Notes under the pieces: generated by a model | The model's database searches: none | What the model was told of the DNA's origin: nothing | What the model saw: the letters and a program-made list of their open reading frames with translations, nothing else | Translations under genes and position numbers: made by a program | Assembly (NCBI GenBank): GCA_001466705.2 | Contig: LATX02000001.1 | Coordinates: 1,488,001-1,552,000 of the forward strand | Length of the DNA: 64,000 bases | Direction of reading: 5' to 3' | Source: Moniliophthora roreri | Taxonomy: Eukaryota > Basidiomycota > Agaricomycetes > Agaricales > Marasmiaceae | In this document: one piece after another, positions 42,968 to 53,242 of the stretch | How the letters are laid out: each line of letters opens with the position of its first letter | Numbering within the stretch: position 1 is the stretch's first letter

Positions 42968-43603
42968 ATGTCGGCTGCATCTTCAAATATCGTCTTTGAC
43001 GATATCTTCACCATTAATGCCATAGATAAGGAGGGTAGAAAATTTGACCGTGGTAAGTATTTGCTGCCAATAACTCTGCCTGTGGAAGGCTAATTCAACT
43101 TGAGTTTCACGACTCTACGCGCATTCAAAAAACTACGACATGGACCTCACTTTGGACTACAACGTCGAACTTTTCCCCCTGCAAAATGGCCAAAACTTCG
43201 CTCTTGCATTGGCTTCATCTTTACAACGAGGAGCACCAGGAAGTGGAGCGAATGATGCCGCAGAGGATGAGGATAAAGAGACAGATGTCTGGAGACCTGA
43301 TGGGAAAGGTCGCAAAGGACTCGAAGAGGATTATGACTATGTCATGTATGGAAAAGTCAGTGAAGAATTTCTTGCGTGCCATGGACCTCTGACGTCGTCT
43401 TGCAGGTTTACAAGTTCGATGGTGGAACCAATGAATTCGTGTATGTCCTTCACTCCTTACATATCCATTTCGGGTGATGAACATGTCGCTACAGCACAGC
43501 GTATGCGTCGTTTGGAGGCCTTCTCATGTCGCTCACAGGCTCTTTCCGGCATATGACGAGCATTGTTCTTGGGGATCCGATATACATCTTGCTGCGCGTA
43601 TAA
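42968..43603 (+). CDS. RPB8: RPB8 (RPABC3), shared subunit of RNA polymerases I, II and III
   Basis: Small OB-fold subunit common to all three nuclear RNA polymerases. It starts MSAASSNIVFDDIFTINAID at 42968. A GTAAGT intron joins GRKFDR to VSRLYAHSKNYDMDLTLDYN; the exon continues VELFPLQNGQNFALALASSL and ends KGLEEDYDYVMYGK. A short exon (VYKFDGGTNEF) follows, then a GTATGT...CTACAG intron leads to TAYASFGGLLMSLTGSFRHM and the C-terminal VLGDPIYILLRV, stop at 43601-43603. Every segment matches the family in order, including the DYVMYGK...YKF strand pair and the SFGGLLM motif. About 150 residues, as expected. With RPC5 at 5 kb this gives two polymerase subunits in one window. Confidence 0.93.
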
Positions 43604-43956
43604 ATCGTTTTTGTTTGGACATCAAAGATCATGCTGTCCAAGGACATATTTTGCCCCGAGGGCGTTCCTCACCAACCAGACTTAGCATTGCTTGCTTTGA
43701 AGAAGTAGCAGTATAAGCATGCCATCGAGTTACTTGACAATGAGTGAAAGCAGGAAAGCATATGCAATGGCGTTGCTAAGCAAAGCAGGTAATCGTACAA
43801 GTAACAAGCCCAAAGGAACGATAGTCTTCACAACTCGGCAATATTAACAATATTAAGATATATGGGAAACTAAAAAAATCTGTCAACAGCTCCGTATGTC
43901 AGTCTAGGCAAAAAATATAACAAGAAAAAGGGCGCACGAAGCAATGAACAAAGCCA
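43604..43956. other. convergent intergenic, 353 bp
   Basis: 3' flanks of RPB8 (plus) and the disordered-protein gene (minus). AT-rich with no gene seen. Confidence 0.4.
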
Positions 43957-45566
43957 TTAGGCTCTGAGATCCCGCAATTTATCAATAACTTCGACCATAT
44001 CGGCATCATTGCACGTCCAATACTCGTCGCCACCGCCTCCCCAAAAGCGTCGACTCTTCGTCCTGATGTCAACTTGCACAGGATGGTGTGGGCGGGTCGG
44101 TGGCGCGCGAAGTTCAGAAATAGGCAGAGACGCAGATATGTCGTGATAACCAACACCAAAGAATTGAGCCAATTTGGCAGCTCTACGTCGACGCTCTTGG
44201 AACGTAGAGCGGAGTTGCGCAGGATCCGGACCAATTACAGAGTCCTGGTCGATATCGCGTTCCTTGACGACAATGCCCGATCCATCTTTCACTATGGAGT
44301 CCAGACCGATTGAGTCAGTTACAGAGACGTTCGAGATGGACTGGATCTCGACATCTTGAGGTCCAGTGTCCTGGGTACTCTGAGTTGGTGTGATTGATCT
44401 GTGTGTTAACGGAGCTTGTGGTCTTACTTCTGATTCTGCGCTTTTCGCGGGCACTTGAAACTATCAGGGACGTTCGTGTCAGCGAACTACTTGAAAGTTT
44501 GATATAGTACCTTTTCGTTGTGCACCTCCTGTTCCTCCGGATGAGTAATCCGACTTTCCAGTCCGAAATCTTGTACATAGCGCCTATGGAATGAGATAGC
44601 ATCTTCCCTTGGCGTCCCAAGTACAGAATCAAATTGACTCCTGGTAGTACCACACGCATTTGAACGCGTCCTCCTCAACGACTTGGCTGAGAAATTGCGC
44701 GACGATGTGTGAACGGGAACATCGATACTTTTCCTATATCGCAGGTCTTCCTGCTTTTTTGCATGCGGTGGCGGAGTGAATGTGACAACCTCAGGAGGAG
44801 TATCAAACACTCCCAGACGACGACGAAGCTTGGCCATACGGATACGACGTCTTCCTTCCGGAGACATTTGGACTGACGTGAAGGATGTAGTTGAAGTTAA
44901 AGGAAGGTCAGTTGGAGTATAGTCTGAATCGAATGATGCATTTAAGAGTGACTTGGGGAGTTGTGGATGCTGAATGTTGCCATGCGACTCGAAAGAGACG
45001 AAGCTTCGAACATCTGGTTGCGACGGAACTTTGCGCGCGACCCGTCTATGACGGCTAGAACTATGCGACTGCGAGTCGGCTGTGGAGACGGACGACAGGG
45101 ATCTGCGATGGAATGAGGAAGTACTGGATATATGGCCACCACGTGGATGAAAAAGAGAAGCCTGCGGAAGCGAGGGTACTTCTCCGAACACCCTGCTAAG
45201 TTTACGTGTCTTTCGAAGGAGTTTTGCCTTTTCCTCTGCGTCCAACTCGTTGACCGTTGGGGGTAACGCGTCATTGGATACAGGGTCACTGGCACTCATA
45301 TGAACTGAGGAAGTCGAAAAGAGAGGGCTGCGATTGGGAGAGAGAGGAAAGAATGAACTAGAGGGAGATGTTGACGGCGGAATGGACATTGGCCCGTGAG
45401 GGTAAGTTGACTCTGTTGGAGAGGCGGGACCAAGAGAGGATATAGTGCTAGTCTGGCCGTTTAATTTCTTCGATGACGAAGTCGACAGATTAAGCAGCTT
45501 CAGTGAGAGCCTATTACGGAACGTCCGTTTGGACTGCTCACTATCGCTGACGTCGCTACTCGACAT
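43957..45566 (-). CDS. hypothetical Ser/Arg-rich disordered protein
   Basis: Two exons on the minus strand. It starts MSSSDVSDSEQSKRTFRNRL at 45566; a GTACTA donor after NEK and a TGATAG acceptor near 44460 join to FQVPAKSAESEV and an exon ending at 43957. About 510 residues. Most is Ser-rich disorder, but three short conserved-looking blocks stand out: DAEEKAKLLRKTRKLSRVFG with PSLPQASLFHPRGGH, then GRRRIRMAKLRRRLGVFDTP, and at the C-terminus TFQERRRRAAKLAQFFGVGY with DADMVEVIDKLRDLRA. The basic helices may bind nucleic acid or membrane. A 45-residue-class linker with PREDAISFHRRYVQDFGLE is likewise unrecognised. No function is assigned. An in-frame upstream Met at 45605 is less likely. Confidence 0.65.
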
Positions 45567-45821
45567 CGTCGTCCACGTTGACCAAGGGTAGTGGATCCGG
45601 AGCAAAGGTCATTAACCGAGACTAGTGCTGTGGAAAAAAGAATTTCAAGGAATATCATATCTAGCCGAGTCATCCGTGGCAGATCGCTGTGCAATTTCCA
45701 AGTCGCGTTGTGGTCACGCACTATTCACAGACAAGAAATTTTCTTACAGCTTGTACAGTACAATCTCTATTAGAAGCAGATATCAATCTATCAGCTCGGA
45801 TCCCAAGTAGCGACATTATAT

Positions 45822-48800
45822 CTATTCATTAATCGTAGAGTTTGTCCGATGTTTTTCAAATCCCAAAACCGAAGGCAATCGTACAAGCGACACCCGCTGG
45901 GCACAGCGCGTCTTGTTCCATTCTTCCGCTTCTTCCTCTTCATTGGTCTCGTGTGCTGTGTGAAACTTCTCGTGTGAACGCGGCTGTGAGTCCTCACTTT
46001 CTCTTGGTAGAGGGGACCCGTCTTCCCCGTCTTCCGACGTTCTCTTGAGCATCCCGTCCTCTGCCGTCGTGCCTGCTTGGAAAACTCCGCCACTGATGCT
46101 GCCATGGAGCGTGGAGTCCATGATATGGGACTGATTTAAGAGATCCGGAGCGTCAATGTCATCGGAAGAAGGCCATTCGGGCCCGAAGTCCAAAGCAGAA
46201 TGGAACGACTGAAACGAATCTGCCGTTGACTCAGGTCTATGTAAAGAATCTTGGGATGTGGCATACGATGTTTCAGGTATGGGTATGGGTGGCGACCCAC
46301 TAACGTCTGAATCATGATAGGACAGTGTCATGCGAGGAATCGACAGTGAAGTGCGTGGTCGTTGCCCTTGCAACGTCTCTGTTGCCGCGCGCAACGCAAT
46401 CTTCTTGGCCCGACTCCAGTCCTGTGCCTCTGCTGCCAAATCTTGAAATAGGACATCTCGATGGCAAGACAATCTTGCAATATCTAGCCGCATTTGCACG
46501 ACTTGTTTGGCAATCTTCTGAACAGCTATGACAAGTCGTTCGCGTGTGGCTCGTTGAAATGGGGTCAGCACGGCGATGTTGCGGACAAATCGCATATCAG
46601 TGTCGAGCTGGGTCTGTGTAGCGGTGATTCTGTCCTCCAAGGTTTTCACCTTGGAAAGAACGACACGAGAGCGTGAAGGTAATTGTTGATTGTTCAGCAC
46701 TGACTCGGGTGACACGGGCAAGGAAGGAGGTTCGCTGAAGAACGAAGGCGACTGTTCATCCGGCCTAGGACTGCCATCAGGGGATGCACAGCGACCTGCA
46801 GCAAGATCCGCCTTGACCTGATCGAAAGTAGCAATGAACTGATCAGCACCGTCAATTTCAGGTGCTTCAGGCACGTCTACGTCGGCGTTGGTGCTAGTTG
46901 TAGTGATCCTACGAGGTGGTTTCTTTCCAGGTGTCACCATCGCACTGTCACCAGACAGCATGCCCATCAGGGCATGGGATGCATCATTATCCCAATTTTT
47001 GACCATGTGCTGACTCTGGCTTGCATGCTGTAGGTCGTGCAAGTGCGAAGTAGCAGCCGCAACGCCAGTCAATTGAACATCCCGCCCTGACATTCCAAGA
47101 GGCCTCATGCGAACACCAGTCGACTTGAATGCACTCGCGTAATTGATTCGAGATATCCACTCGTTCATATCCTCTTCGGTCGAGGCTCCCCACAAGATAT
47201 GGCGGCCATCTGGAAGGACAAAGCGGAAGGTGCACTCATGCTAAGGAAAGTACTGGTCAGTATTGAGAAATACTGGCGAGTTTTCAGTTTACCTTCGTGT
47301 AGGACCTATCAAAGACTGCGATAGAGTCTTTTACGGAGAGTAACTCGTCAGGTTTGAACGCTTGAGTGGAAACAGACGACGAGAGCACTATGTCAGCCCA
47401 TGAGGGATCACGAAACAGTAACAGCTGTGAGCCGGTGAGAATGACGCTCCAAGGCCGCCACCTGCGACTAGCAGCCTTTTTACCACCCTCTAAGTAGTCG
47501 TCTTTGCGGTTAAGGATACCCACTTTCGTGATTTTCAGAACGATTGGTTCCGGAACTTGTGCCCTCTCAACAGCGGGTGAGCCAAGTGCACTGACTAGTG
47601 GACTAGGAGGTCCGCCAGCTACACTCAGACTGAATAACACCGGATTGGCCCGTGAGAAATCTGCCACTTCGATTACACTGGGTTGGGAGAAAGATTTTAA
47701 GAGCTCCCTCTCGTCCCATGGTCCCATTGTCCCTTTATATGTGTAAGGATCGGTAAGAGGAACGAGTTCTTCTACTTCAATACGTAAGGGTTCGAGAAGA
47801 TTCTGACAAACGAACATGAGCTGGATCTTCGGGGAGACTGATGTGGAGATGTATTCTTACATTAGAAATAAGATAATATGGATCTACCTTGCTGCGTTTC
47901 CCTAAGATCAGAGAGCCACTTCCATTCGTTGGCAGGGACGGCGTGGTGCCAATAGGAGAAACTGTCTTCGAGGGGGTTCCATCGATCATCAAACCTCGCT
48001 GACCATTCACATCTAAAGGATCTTCGACGAATATGAATGGTGCAAAGACAATGTTGTCGTAAAAGCACTGTGAGTTCGCAAATTAACCTTAGGAACGAAA
48101 TTGAAATCGAGGCCCTACATCCAAAACCTCAGGTGCAACGCCAGGTAGCCTTGTGTTCTTTATGTAATCCGCCTTGGTCATTTTGCGCTTGTTGGACTTG
48201 TTGAACGCATCGGTGTGCAACATGATCAGACTAAAGGCAAGAATATAAGGATGGTCTAGTGACGGAGCCATTAGAAACAATTAATCATGATACGAAAAAG
48301 GTCTGAATATACCTTCTGAAGTGAAAAGACTAATATGGCTCTGGTAGTACCGCGATGCAAATGCTTCCATGACACGATCTATCTGCTGCGTTTCCCGAGG
48401 AAGACCGACGTCCATCAATAATCTTCGCAGTGCCACATCCAGCGGATCCTCGCTGAAATCGAATTGACTAATGTACGATTTCAGAGCTGAGACGTGGAAT
48501 GGATCAACGCTACAAAAGACGTGTGAGCTGCATTCAAATCTTTCAAGTAATGAGGAACCTACGTCGAGGCTAGAATACCGGCAATTTCGGATTTACTGAC
48601 AGCGAGCCTGAGACGATTGAGATAACCTTCCGGTGATTCTTCGTCAATCTGAGGTTTGGGTATGTCGATCGAGGGCTTCGGAGGCGTCTGCCTGATAGGA
48701 GGTGTAGTAAGAGAAGGTGAGGCTGGTAGGGTTTGAGAAGGGGATGACGAAAAGATATTCAAAGAAAGTCGATGTAAGAAAGGCGGGTTCGTTTGTGAAC

Positions 48801-50091
48801 GGGGTCGGAGGAAAGCCGAGTTGTGCTGCTGCTCCTGCTGATCTGAGAATTGCATTTCTAATTCTGCCGTAGGAGTTGAGAGTGGAGAGGCGGTCACTGG
48901 CCGAGCGTCTGATAAAAAGCGGGTAGTTGGCGGTCGATTGAGAATGTCAGCCGTCGAAGGACGGCGAGGGGGTCGCCTTTTCCTGTGTGGAACATCCGAT
49001 TCTGCAGGAAGTTTGGGAGAATATCGCGAGTTGCTAGCTCGGTCTGAGTGACTCCTCGATAACCCACGAGAGTGCTGACCGCGAGAACTCTGCTGATCAG
49101 CAGAAGGCGATGATATGTCGACATAAAATGGTGATATTGGGGTGATCGTCGGGAGAGAGGGGACGCTGAGATCCTGTTGAAGAACGAGCGTTTCCGGGGG
49201 ATCACGAGAGGGCTCTGAAGATGAAGAGTTCTTCTTGCGAGACCAAAAGGACGCTTTGCGAACGAGCTGTTTGGGAGGAGAAACGACCTCCTTCTCTTTG
49301 CCCTTATCCCTCGACTCTGAGCCCTTCAGATTCAAAAACGATGCAGGACCTAAAGAGAGTCCACGACTCCTTCTGCTTCCTGGTTCGAGCTGCTCGGACG
49401 ATCCGGTAGTTGACAGCGCTCTCCACTTTGAAGTGCGACGATTTGCTGTGGCAGATGGCGAGCTGCCCGAGGGCGTGCTTGGCAGGGAGGAAGAGAACGT
49501 GATGGTATTCTTCTCGGATGCTGAAGACGTGGATGCGTGTGACAGAACATGGGGGAGACCAATCCCTAGGGCTGCTTGAGCCAAAGCGACAGTCGATGAA
49601 GGCCTCGAAGATGTCGATACTTTACGTGATGGACTTTCAGATCTTGGAAAGAGAGATGGCCTTCTGCTTTCATCCGCAATCTCGTCGAGGGAAGTACGCC
49701 TCGAGGGCGACAGAGACGTCTCTGCTGAATTGTGGTTTTCTTGTGGGGGAGTTGGAGGTAGCTCTTTGTCAACTCTGAGACTCGAGGAGCCGGTCTGGGG
49801 CATGCTGTCTTCGAGGGTCAAACTCGAGCCAAATGTAGGGCGTGAACTCAATGAAGATGTCGGCGTTCTCTTCCTCCACAGCGGGAAAGAGAAAAAATGG
49901 GTGATCGTTTGGGTGGTCGTCGTCGTTACTACCTCTGTAGTCGTTACTGTTTCCGAGAAAATGATTGGTGATATATCGTTTTCCTGGTAAGAAGGGGGAG
50001 AATGTACAGGATGATTGTGGTGCGAGAAGTTGTGGGGTTTCGCACTCGAGGAGGATTGGGGAACCATGAAGGTACGCCGTGGATGTTCCAA
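45822..50091 (-). CDS. Arf guanine-nucleotide exchange factor, Sec7 + PH domains
   Basis: Large ArfGEF acting on Golgi or endosomal membranes (yeast Syt1-type architecture). The N-terminal 500 residues (50091-48559) are Ser/Pro-rich disorder. The Sec7 domain follows: ISQFDFSEDPLDVALRRLLM, then DVGLPRETQQIDRVMEAFAS with the Glu of PRETQ at the glutamic-finger position, HPYILAFSLIMLHTDAFNKS and KRKMTKADYIKNTRLPGV. After a linker the PH domain reads RRWRPWSVILTGSQLLLFRD, ECTFRFVLPDGRHILWGAST and EEDMNEWISRINYASAFKST. A coiled coil (VKTLEDRITATQTQLDTDMR, ERLVIAVQKIAKQVVQMRL) and an acidic tail end at 45822. At least six introns. The start may instead be the Met nine residues later (MVPQ). Confidence 0.87.
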
Positions 50092-50383
50092 CCAAAGCGG
50101 ATGTTAAGCCGTCCTCGCTGTGCTGTTCAATGACCAGGTCGCGATGCGAACATTACGGAGGACAACGTCTTGTGCGGGTTCAAGAGAGGGATGTGGGTTT
50201 AGCGCCTATATCATTATAGAGGTAGTCCATGTGACCGATCATATTCAAACGGAATCGGGAACGCTGAAACCAAAGCTTGTACACAAGTTCGGACACGTCG
50301 ATGGAAAACACACTATAGGAGGCGGACTACATGTACTGAACGATTCTATACTCTACATCTCCCAGGAAGAACCGTCTTATAAT
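50092..50383. promoter_or_regulatory. intergenic, 292 bp upstream of Sec7-PH gene
   Basis: Tandem minus-strand gap that must hold the Sec7 gene promoter and the 3' end of the pescadillo transcript. A plus-strand open frame across it is not credible. Confidence 0.4.
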
Positions 50384-52451
50384 CTAGGATTTTTTTTGCT
50401 GCCTTCCTTTTTGCTTTTGGATATTCCGCTTCTTCTCTTCCAGCGCAGCACGCTGACGAATTGCATGTCAGAACCAATAAGTAAAGCCGTATCCAAGATG
50501 GCAACATACCTCGGAGGCCTGCTTGTTTTGGCTGTACTTCATCTTCTCGTAAAGCTTCCGTTGCTTATTACTCATCATCATCTTGTTCATGTCCTTCTCC
50601 TTATCTTCGGGAATATCGTCAGATTTCTTTGCCTTCCGCCGTGATTTCGCAAGCTCCTTCTCAAACACATTGGAATCAACGCCTGCTGCCTCTGCCATAA
50701 GTTCGGCAGCTCTCAGTGCGGCGAGATCGTCTGTATCAGCAGCAGCGATAGATTTGAGAACGTCAACCTCCTCTCCAGCTGCGTCCTCCTCATCTTCTTC
50801 CATCTCACTTTCTGGCTCGCTTTGGGCGGCCACTGCGTCATTGGTGTCATTGGATAACGAAAGGGGGTCATAGGCACCTTCATAATCTCCAAATGGACTG
50901 AGATGAGGCGGTAGCTCTGTGATTCCTTGGGCATATGGACCCTCCAGCAAAATTCGGCCTGCGTTTATGCAATCGACGACCCACTGAGGCTGTACGTATT
51001 TCCTGCGGCCTCGCCTTTCCCGCTCTTCTTGGCTTTCATCGGTACGCGCCACCAACGGCCGGTCGATAATAACGTGTGTGATAGACTCGTCGGATTCATC
51101 GAACGGCGATCCAGAGCCTGAGGAAGCCGGCCAGCCTATTCTTCCGCCAAATGATCGGATGAGGAATTCAAAGATTGGCCGTGACGTCTCCCGCGAGAGG
51201 AAGAAGGTATATGGTGTGAAAAGAGAAGTATTGAGAGTCTGCGGTAAGGATCTGAGAGTGTGTAATGTGGGAAGGGCAGCAACAGCTTGAGGATCAGATT
51301 TGGTTGGCTGTGTGACGAAATCCTCTTCGGTTTCCGCGAGAACGCTGTCAGGATCAGACATCTCTGTGTCTCCGCCGGCATCTATTTGCGTTGTAGCGGC
51401 AAGACTTTTGATGGCCTTATGAACGTCCTTGCCCGTTACCTGACGGCCTTTTATCTCGACCACTTTCGCTTTATGTTTTGATTTCGTGGTTGATTGGGTT
51501 GCTTCCTGAAGGCTGAAGGCGCCGACACCGGCAGCACCTTCGTCCTTCTTTGCATCTATTGGGGGCGGGTAAACAAGACCTGCGTCTGTATAGAGCTTAA
51601 AGAACACAAATCCGAGTAGGGTTTGATATAGCTCAAGGAATGTGAGCATGACGCGGACATCGACATCAGGTGGAATCTGAAAAACTGTAAATTCAGGAGA
51701 AAATTGGCAGAGACAGTCCATACGTTCTGTGTAAACTGGTACGGAACGAGCCAGGTGATGGATTGATCCATCACCTCAGCCTGATAGTAAACGCCTTTTA
51801 TTGAAAGAAATGCTTTTCGAAGGGAACGTGAATGCATCACATATAGCTGCCATTCGGCAGCAAGTCGCGCACAATTTTCAACCAAAGATGGAGGCACCCG
51901 AGTATTTGAGGGAAGAGATCCGAACAGGAAGATCATGCAGAGTGCATCATCTATATCTCGTACTGCATCGATGAATGTAGGGTAGCTGAAGGAAGTGTTA
52001 ACGTCTAGTCCGACTTGTAAAACAATTATCACGCACCGTTCTTTAATGATATGGTCAAGCCTGTACACAGGCTTATTTTCCTCTAAGCTCTTCGCATCGC
52101 TCCATTCCCCTCTTCCAAGAGCTCGAGCAAGTTTCTTGGCGAAAGCTTTGTGTTCTCGTAGTTTTCGTAGAACAGGTTCGTGTGCGAGGTACGCAATGTC
52201 CTTTGCATAGTAGAACGACGTCGGAGCCGAAGATCCTTTATTGGCCTTTTTCCGGCTACGAGGTTCACGTGGAAATATACCTAGCTTTCTTCAGCGAAGT
52301 TACAGAGGAATGAGGCAGAATCAAGCGAACCTTTCAAAATGCATAATCGACGAAAATCTGCCAGGGAACATTGCAATTTCTTGATTGCAGCGGTTCGAGT
52401 AACATAAGCCTTTGCCGCTCCAGCCTTTCCTTTTTGTCTAAGTCTACCCAT
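50384..52451 (-). CDS. NOP7: pescadillo homologue (Nop7), 60S ribosome biogenesis
   Basis: Nucleolar member of the PeBoW complex, needed for 27S pre-rRNA processing. It starts [20 protein letters not shown] at 52451, followed by [20 protein letters not shown]. The pescadillo N-terminal domain continues [60 protein letters not shown] and [20 protein letters not shown], all family hallmarks. An acidic linker precedes the BRCT domain ([50 protein letters not shown]). A strongly acidic stretch and a Lys-rich coiled coil ([28 protein letters not shown]) follow, and after a last intron the tail ends [10 protein letters not shown] at 50384. About five introns. Divergent from SmD2 by 129 bp. Confidence 0.93.
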
Positions 52452-52580
52452 AATGTTTGAGGTAAGTTATTGAGGAGATGGAAGTGAAGTGGGAGTTGAG
52501 AAAAAAATCTGTAACCGAATTGGAAAGGGAGCTAATAAGCCAAAATAAACTCCTTGCCCTCAAACCAAATCTGCTTGAAA
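52452..52580. promoter_or_regulatory. bidirectional promoter, NOP7 / SMD2
   Basis: A 129-bp divergent spacing between a ribosome-assembly gene and a spliceosome gene. No obvious TATA box. Confidence 0.4.
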
Positions 52581-53184
52581 ATGAGGTTGGTTGCTCGATT
52601 TTCCCTCCATTCTCTTCTCTAGCTGAATCCGATTTTCAGCCAGTACGTTCACGTACCCAAATCTGAACTCGACGAAGCCCAGCTCCGACAGCTAGAAGAG
52701 CATGAAATTTCGCAAGGACCGTTGTCTGTTCTTCAACAAGCTGTCCGAAACCACACTCAAGTCCTCATCTCTCTGCGAAACGACAAAAAATTATTGGCTA
52801 GGGTGAAGGCTTTTGATAGGCATAGTAATATGGTGAGTAACGACACGGCTTTCGTTGCTCGTCGCGTGCACTGAAACCGAGGGACAGGTGCTCGAGAACG
52901 TCAAAGAGGTATTAGCTACCTTCAACGTGTTTGGCGTTCGCTAATTGGCGCAATAGATGTGGACTGAAATACCGAAAGGAAAGAACAAGAAACCCGTGAA
53001 CAAGGATCGTTTCATTAGCAAAATGTTCCTGCGGTATGTTTCTCCATCGTTGTCATGCGAAATGCGCGCTGACGTTTATCTTTATCTATTCAGCGGCGAC
53101 TCTGTCATTCTTAGTACGTCTCGCTATAAGTCTGACTTCTTTGTTGACCTAGTATTTCTCATAGTTCTGCGAAATCAGGCATGA
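52581..53184 (+). CDS. SMD2: small nuclear ribonucleoprotein Sm D2
   Basis: Core Sm-ring protein of the U1, U2, U4 and U5 snRNPs. Exons: 52581-52585 (ATGAG), 52640-52832, 52888-52908, 52957-53033, 53094-53113, 53165-53184; the sum is 336 nt, 111 residues, the normal SmD2 size. The join gives [16 protein letters not shown], then [44 protein letters not shown] - VLENVKE - [28 protein letters not shown] and SVILILRNQA. The Sm1 ([19 protein letters not shown]) and Sm2 (FLRGDSVIL) motifs are both intact. Four of six exons are 21 nt or shorter. A longer open frame from 52478 exists, but its product has no Sm similarity before the join. Confidence 0.9.
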
Positions 53185-53242
53185 CGACTTGTTTGTATAT
53201 TATTAGTGTGTAAAAGAATAACACAGGTGTCGATCCACGTTT
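53185..53242. other. 58-bp convergent 3'-3' gap
   Basis: The SMD2 and RdRP stop codons are 58 bp apart, so their mRNAs probably overlap tail-to-tail. Confidence 0.5.

Noticed and set aside
43899..44234. 111-residue minus-strand open frame overlapping the 43.9-kb gene
   Set aside because: It lies in a different frame within the last exon of the disordered-protein gene; the exon frame ending at 43957 is continuous with the upstream exon.
50120..50644. 174-residue plus-strand open frame
   Set aside because: It overlaps the 3' exons of NOP7 on the other strand and the Sec7 promoter, and has no recognisable domain; its hydrophobic composition reflects the antisense of Lys/Glu-rich coding DNA.
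52478..52666. Upstream in-frame-looking start for SmD2 at 52478
   Set aside because: The Met at 52581 with a 5-nt exon gives the family N-terminus [12 protein letters not shown]; the 52478 frame does not match Sm proteins and reads through the intron.
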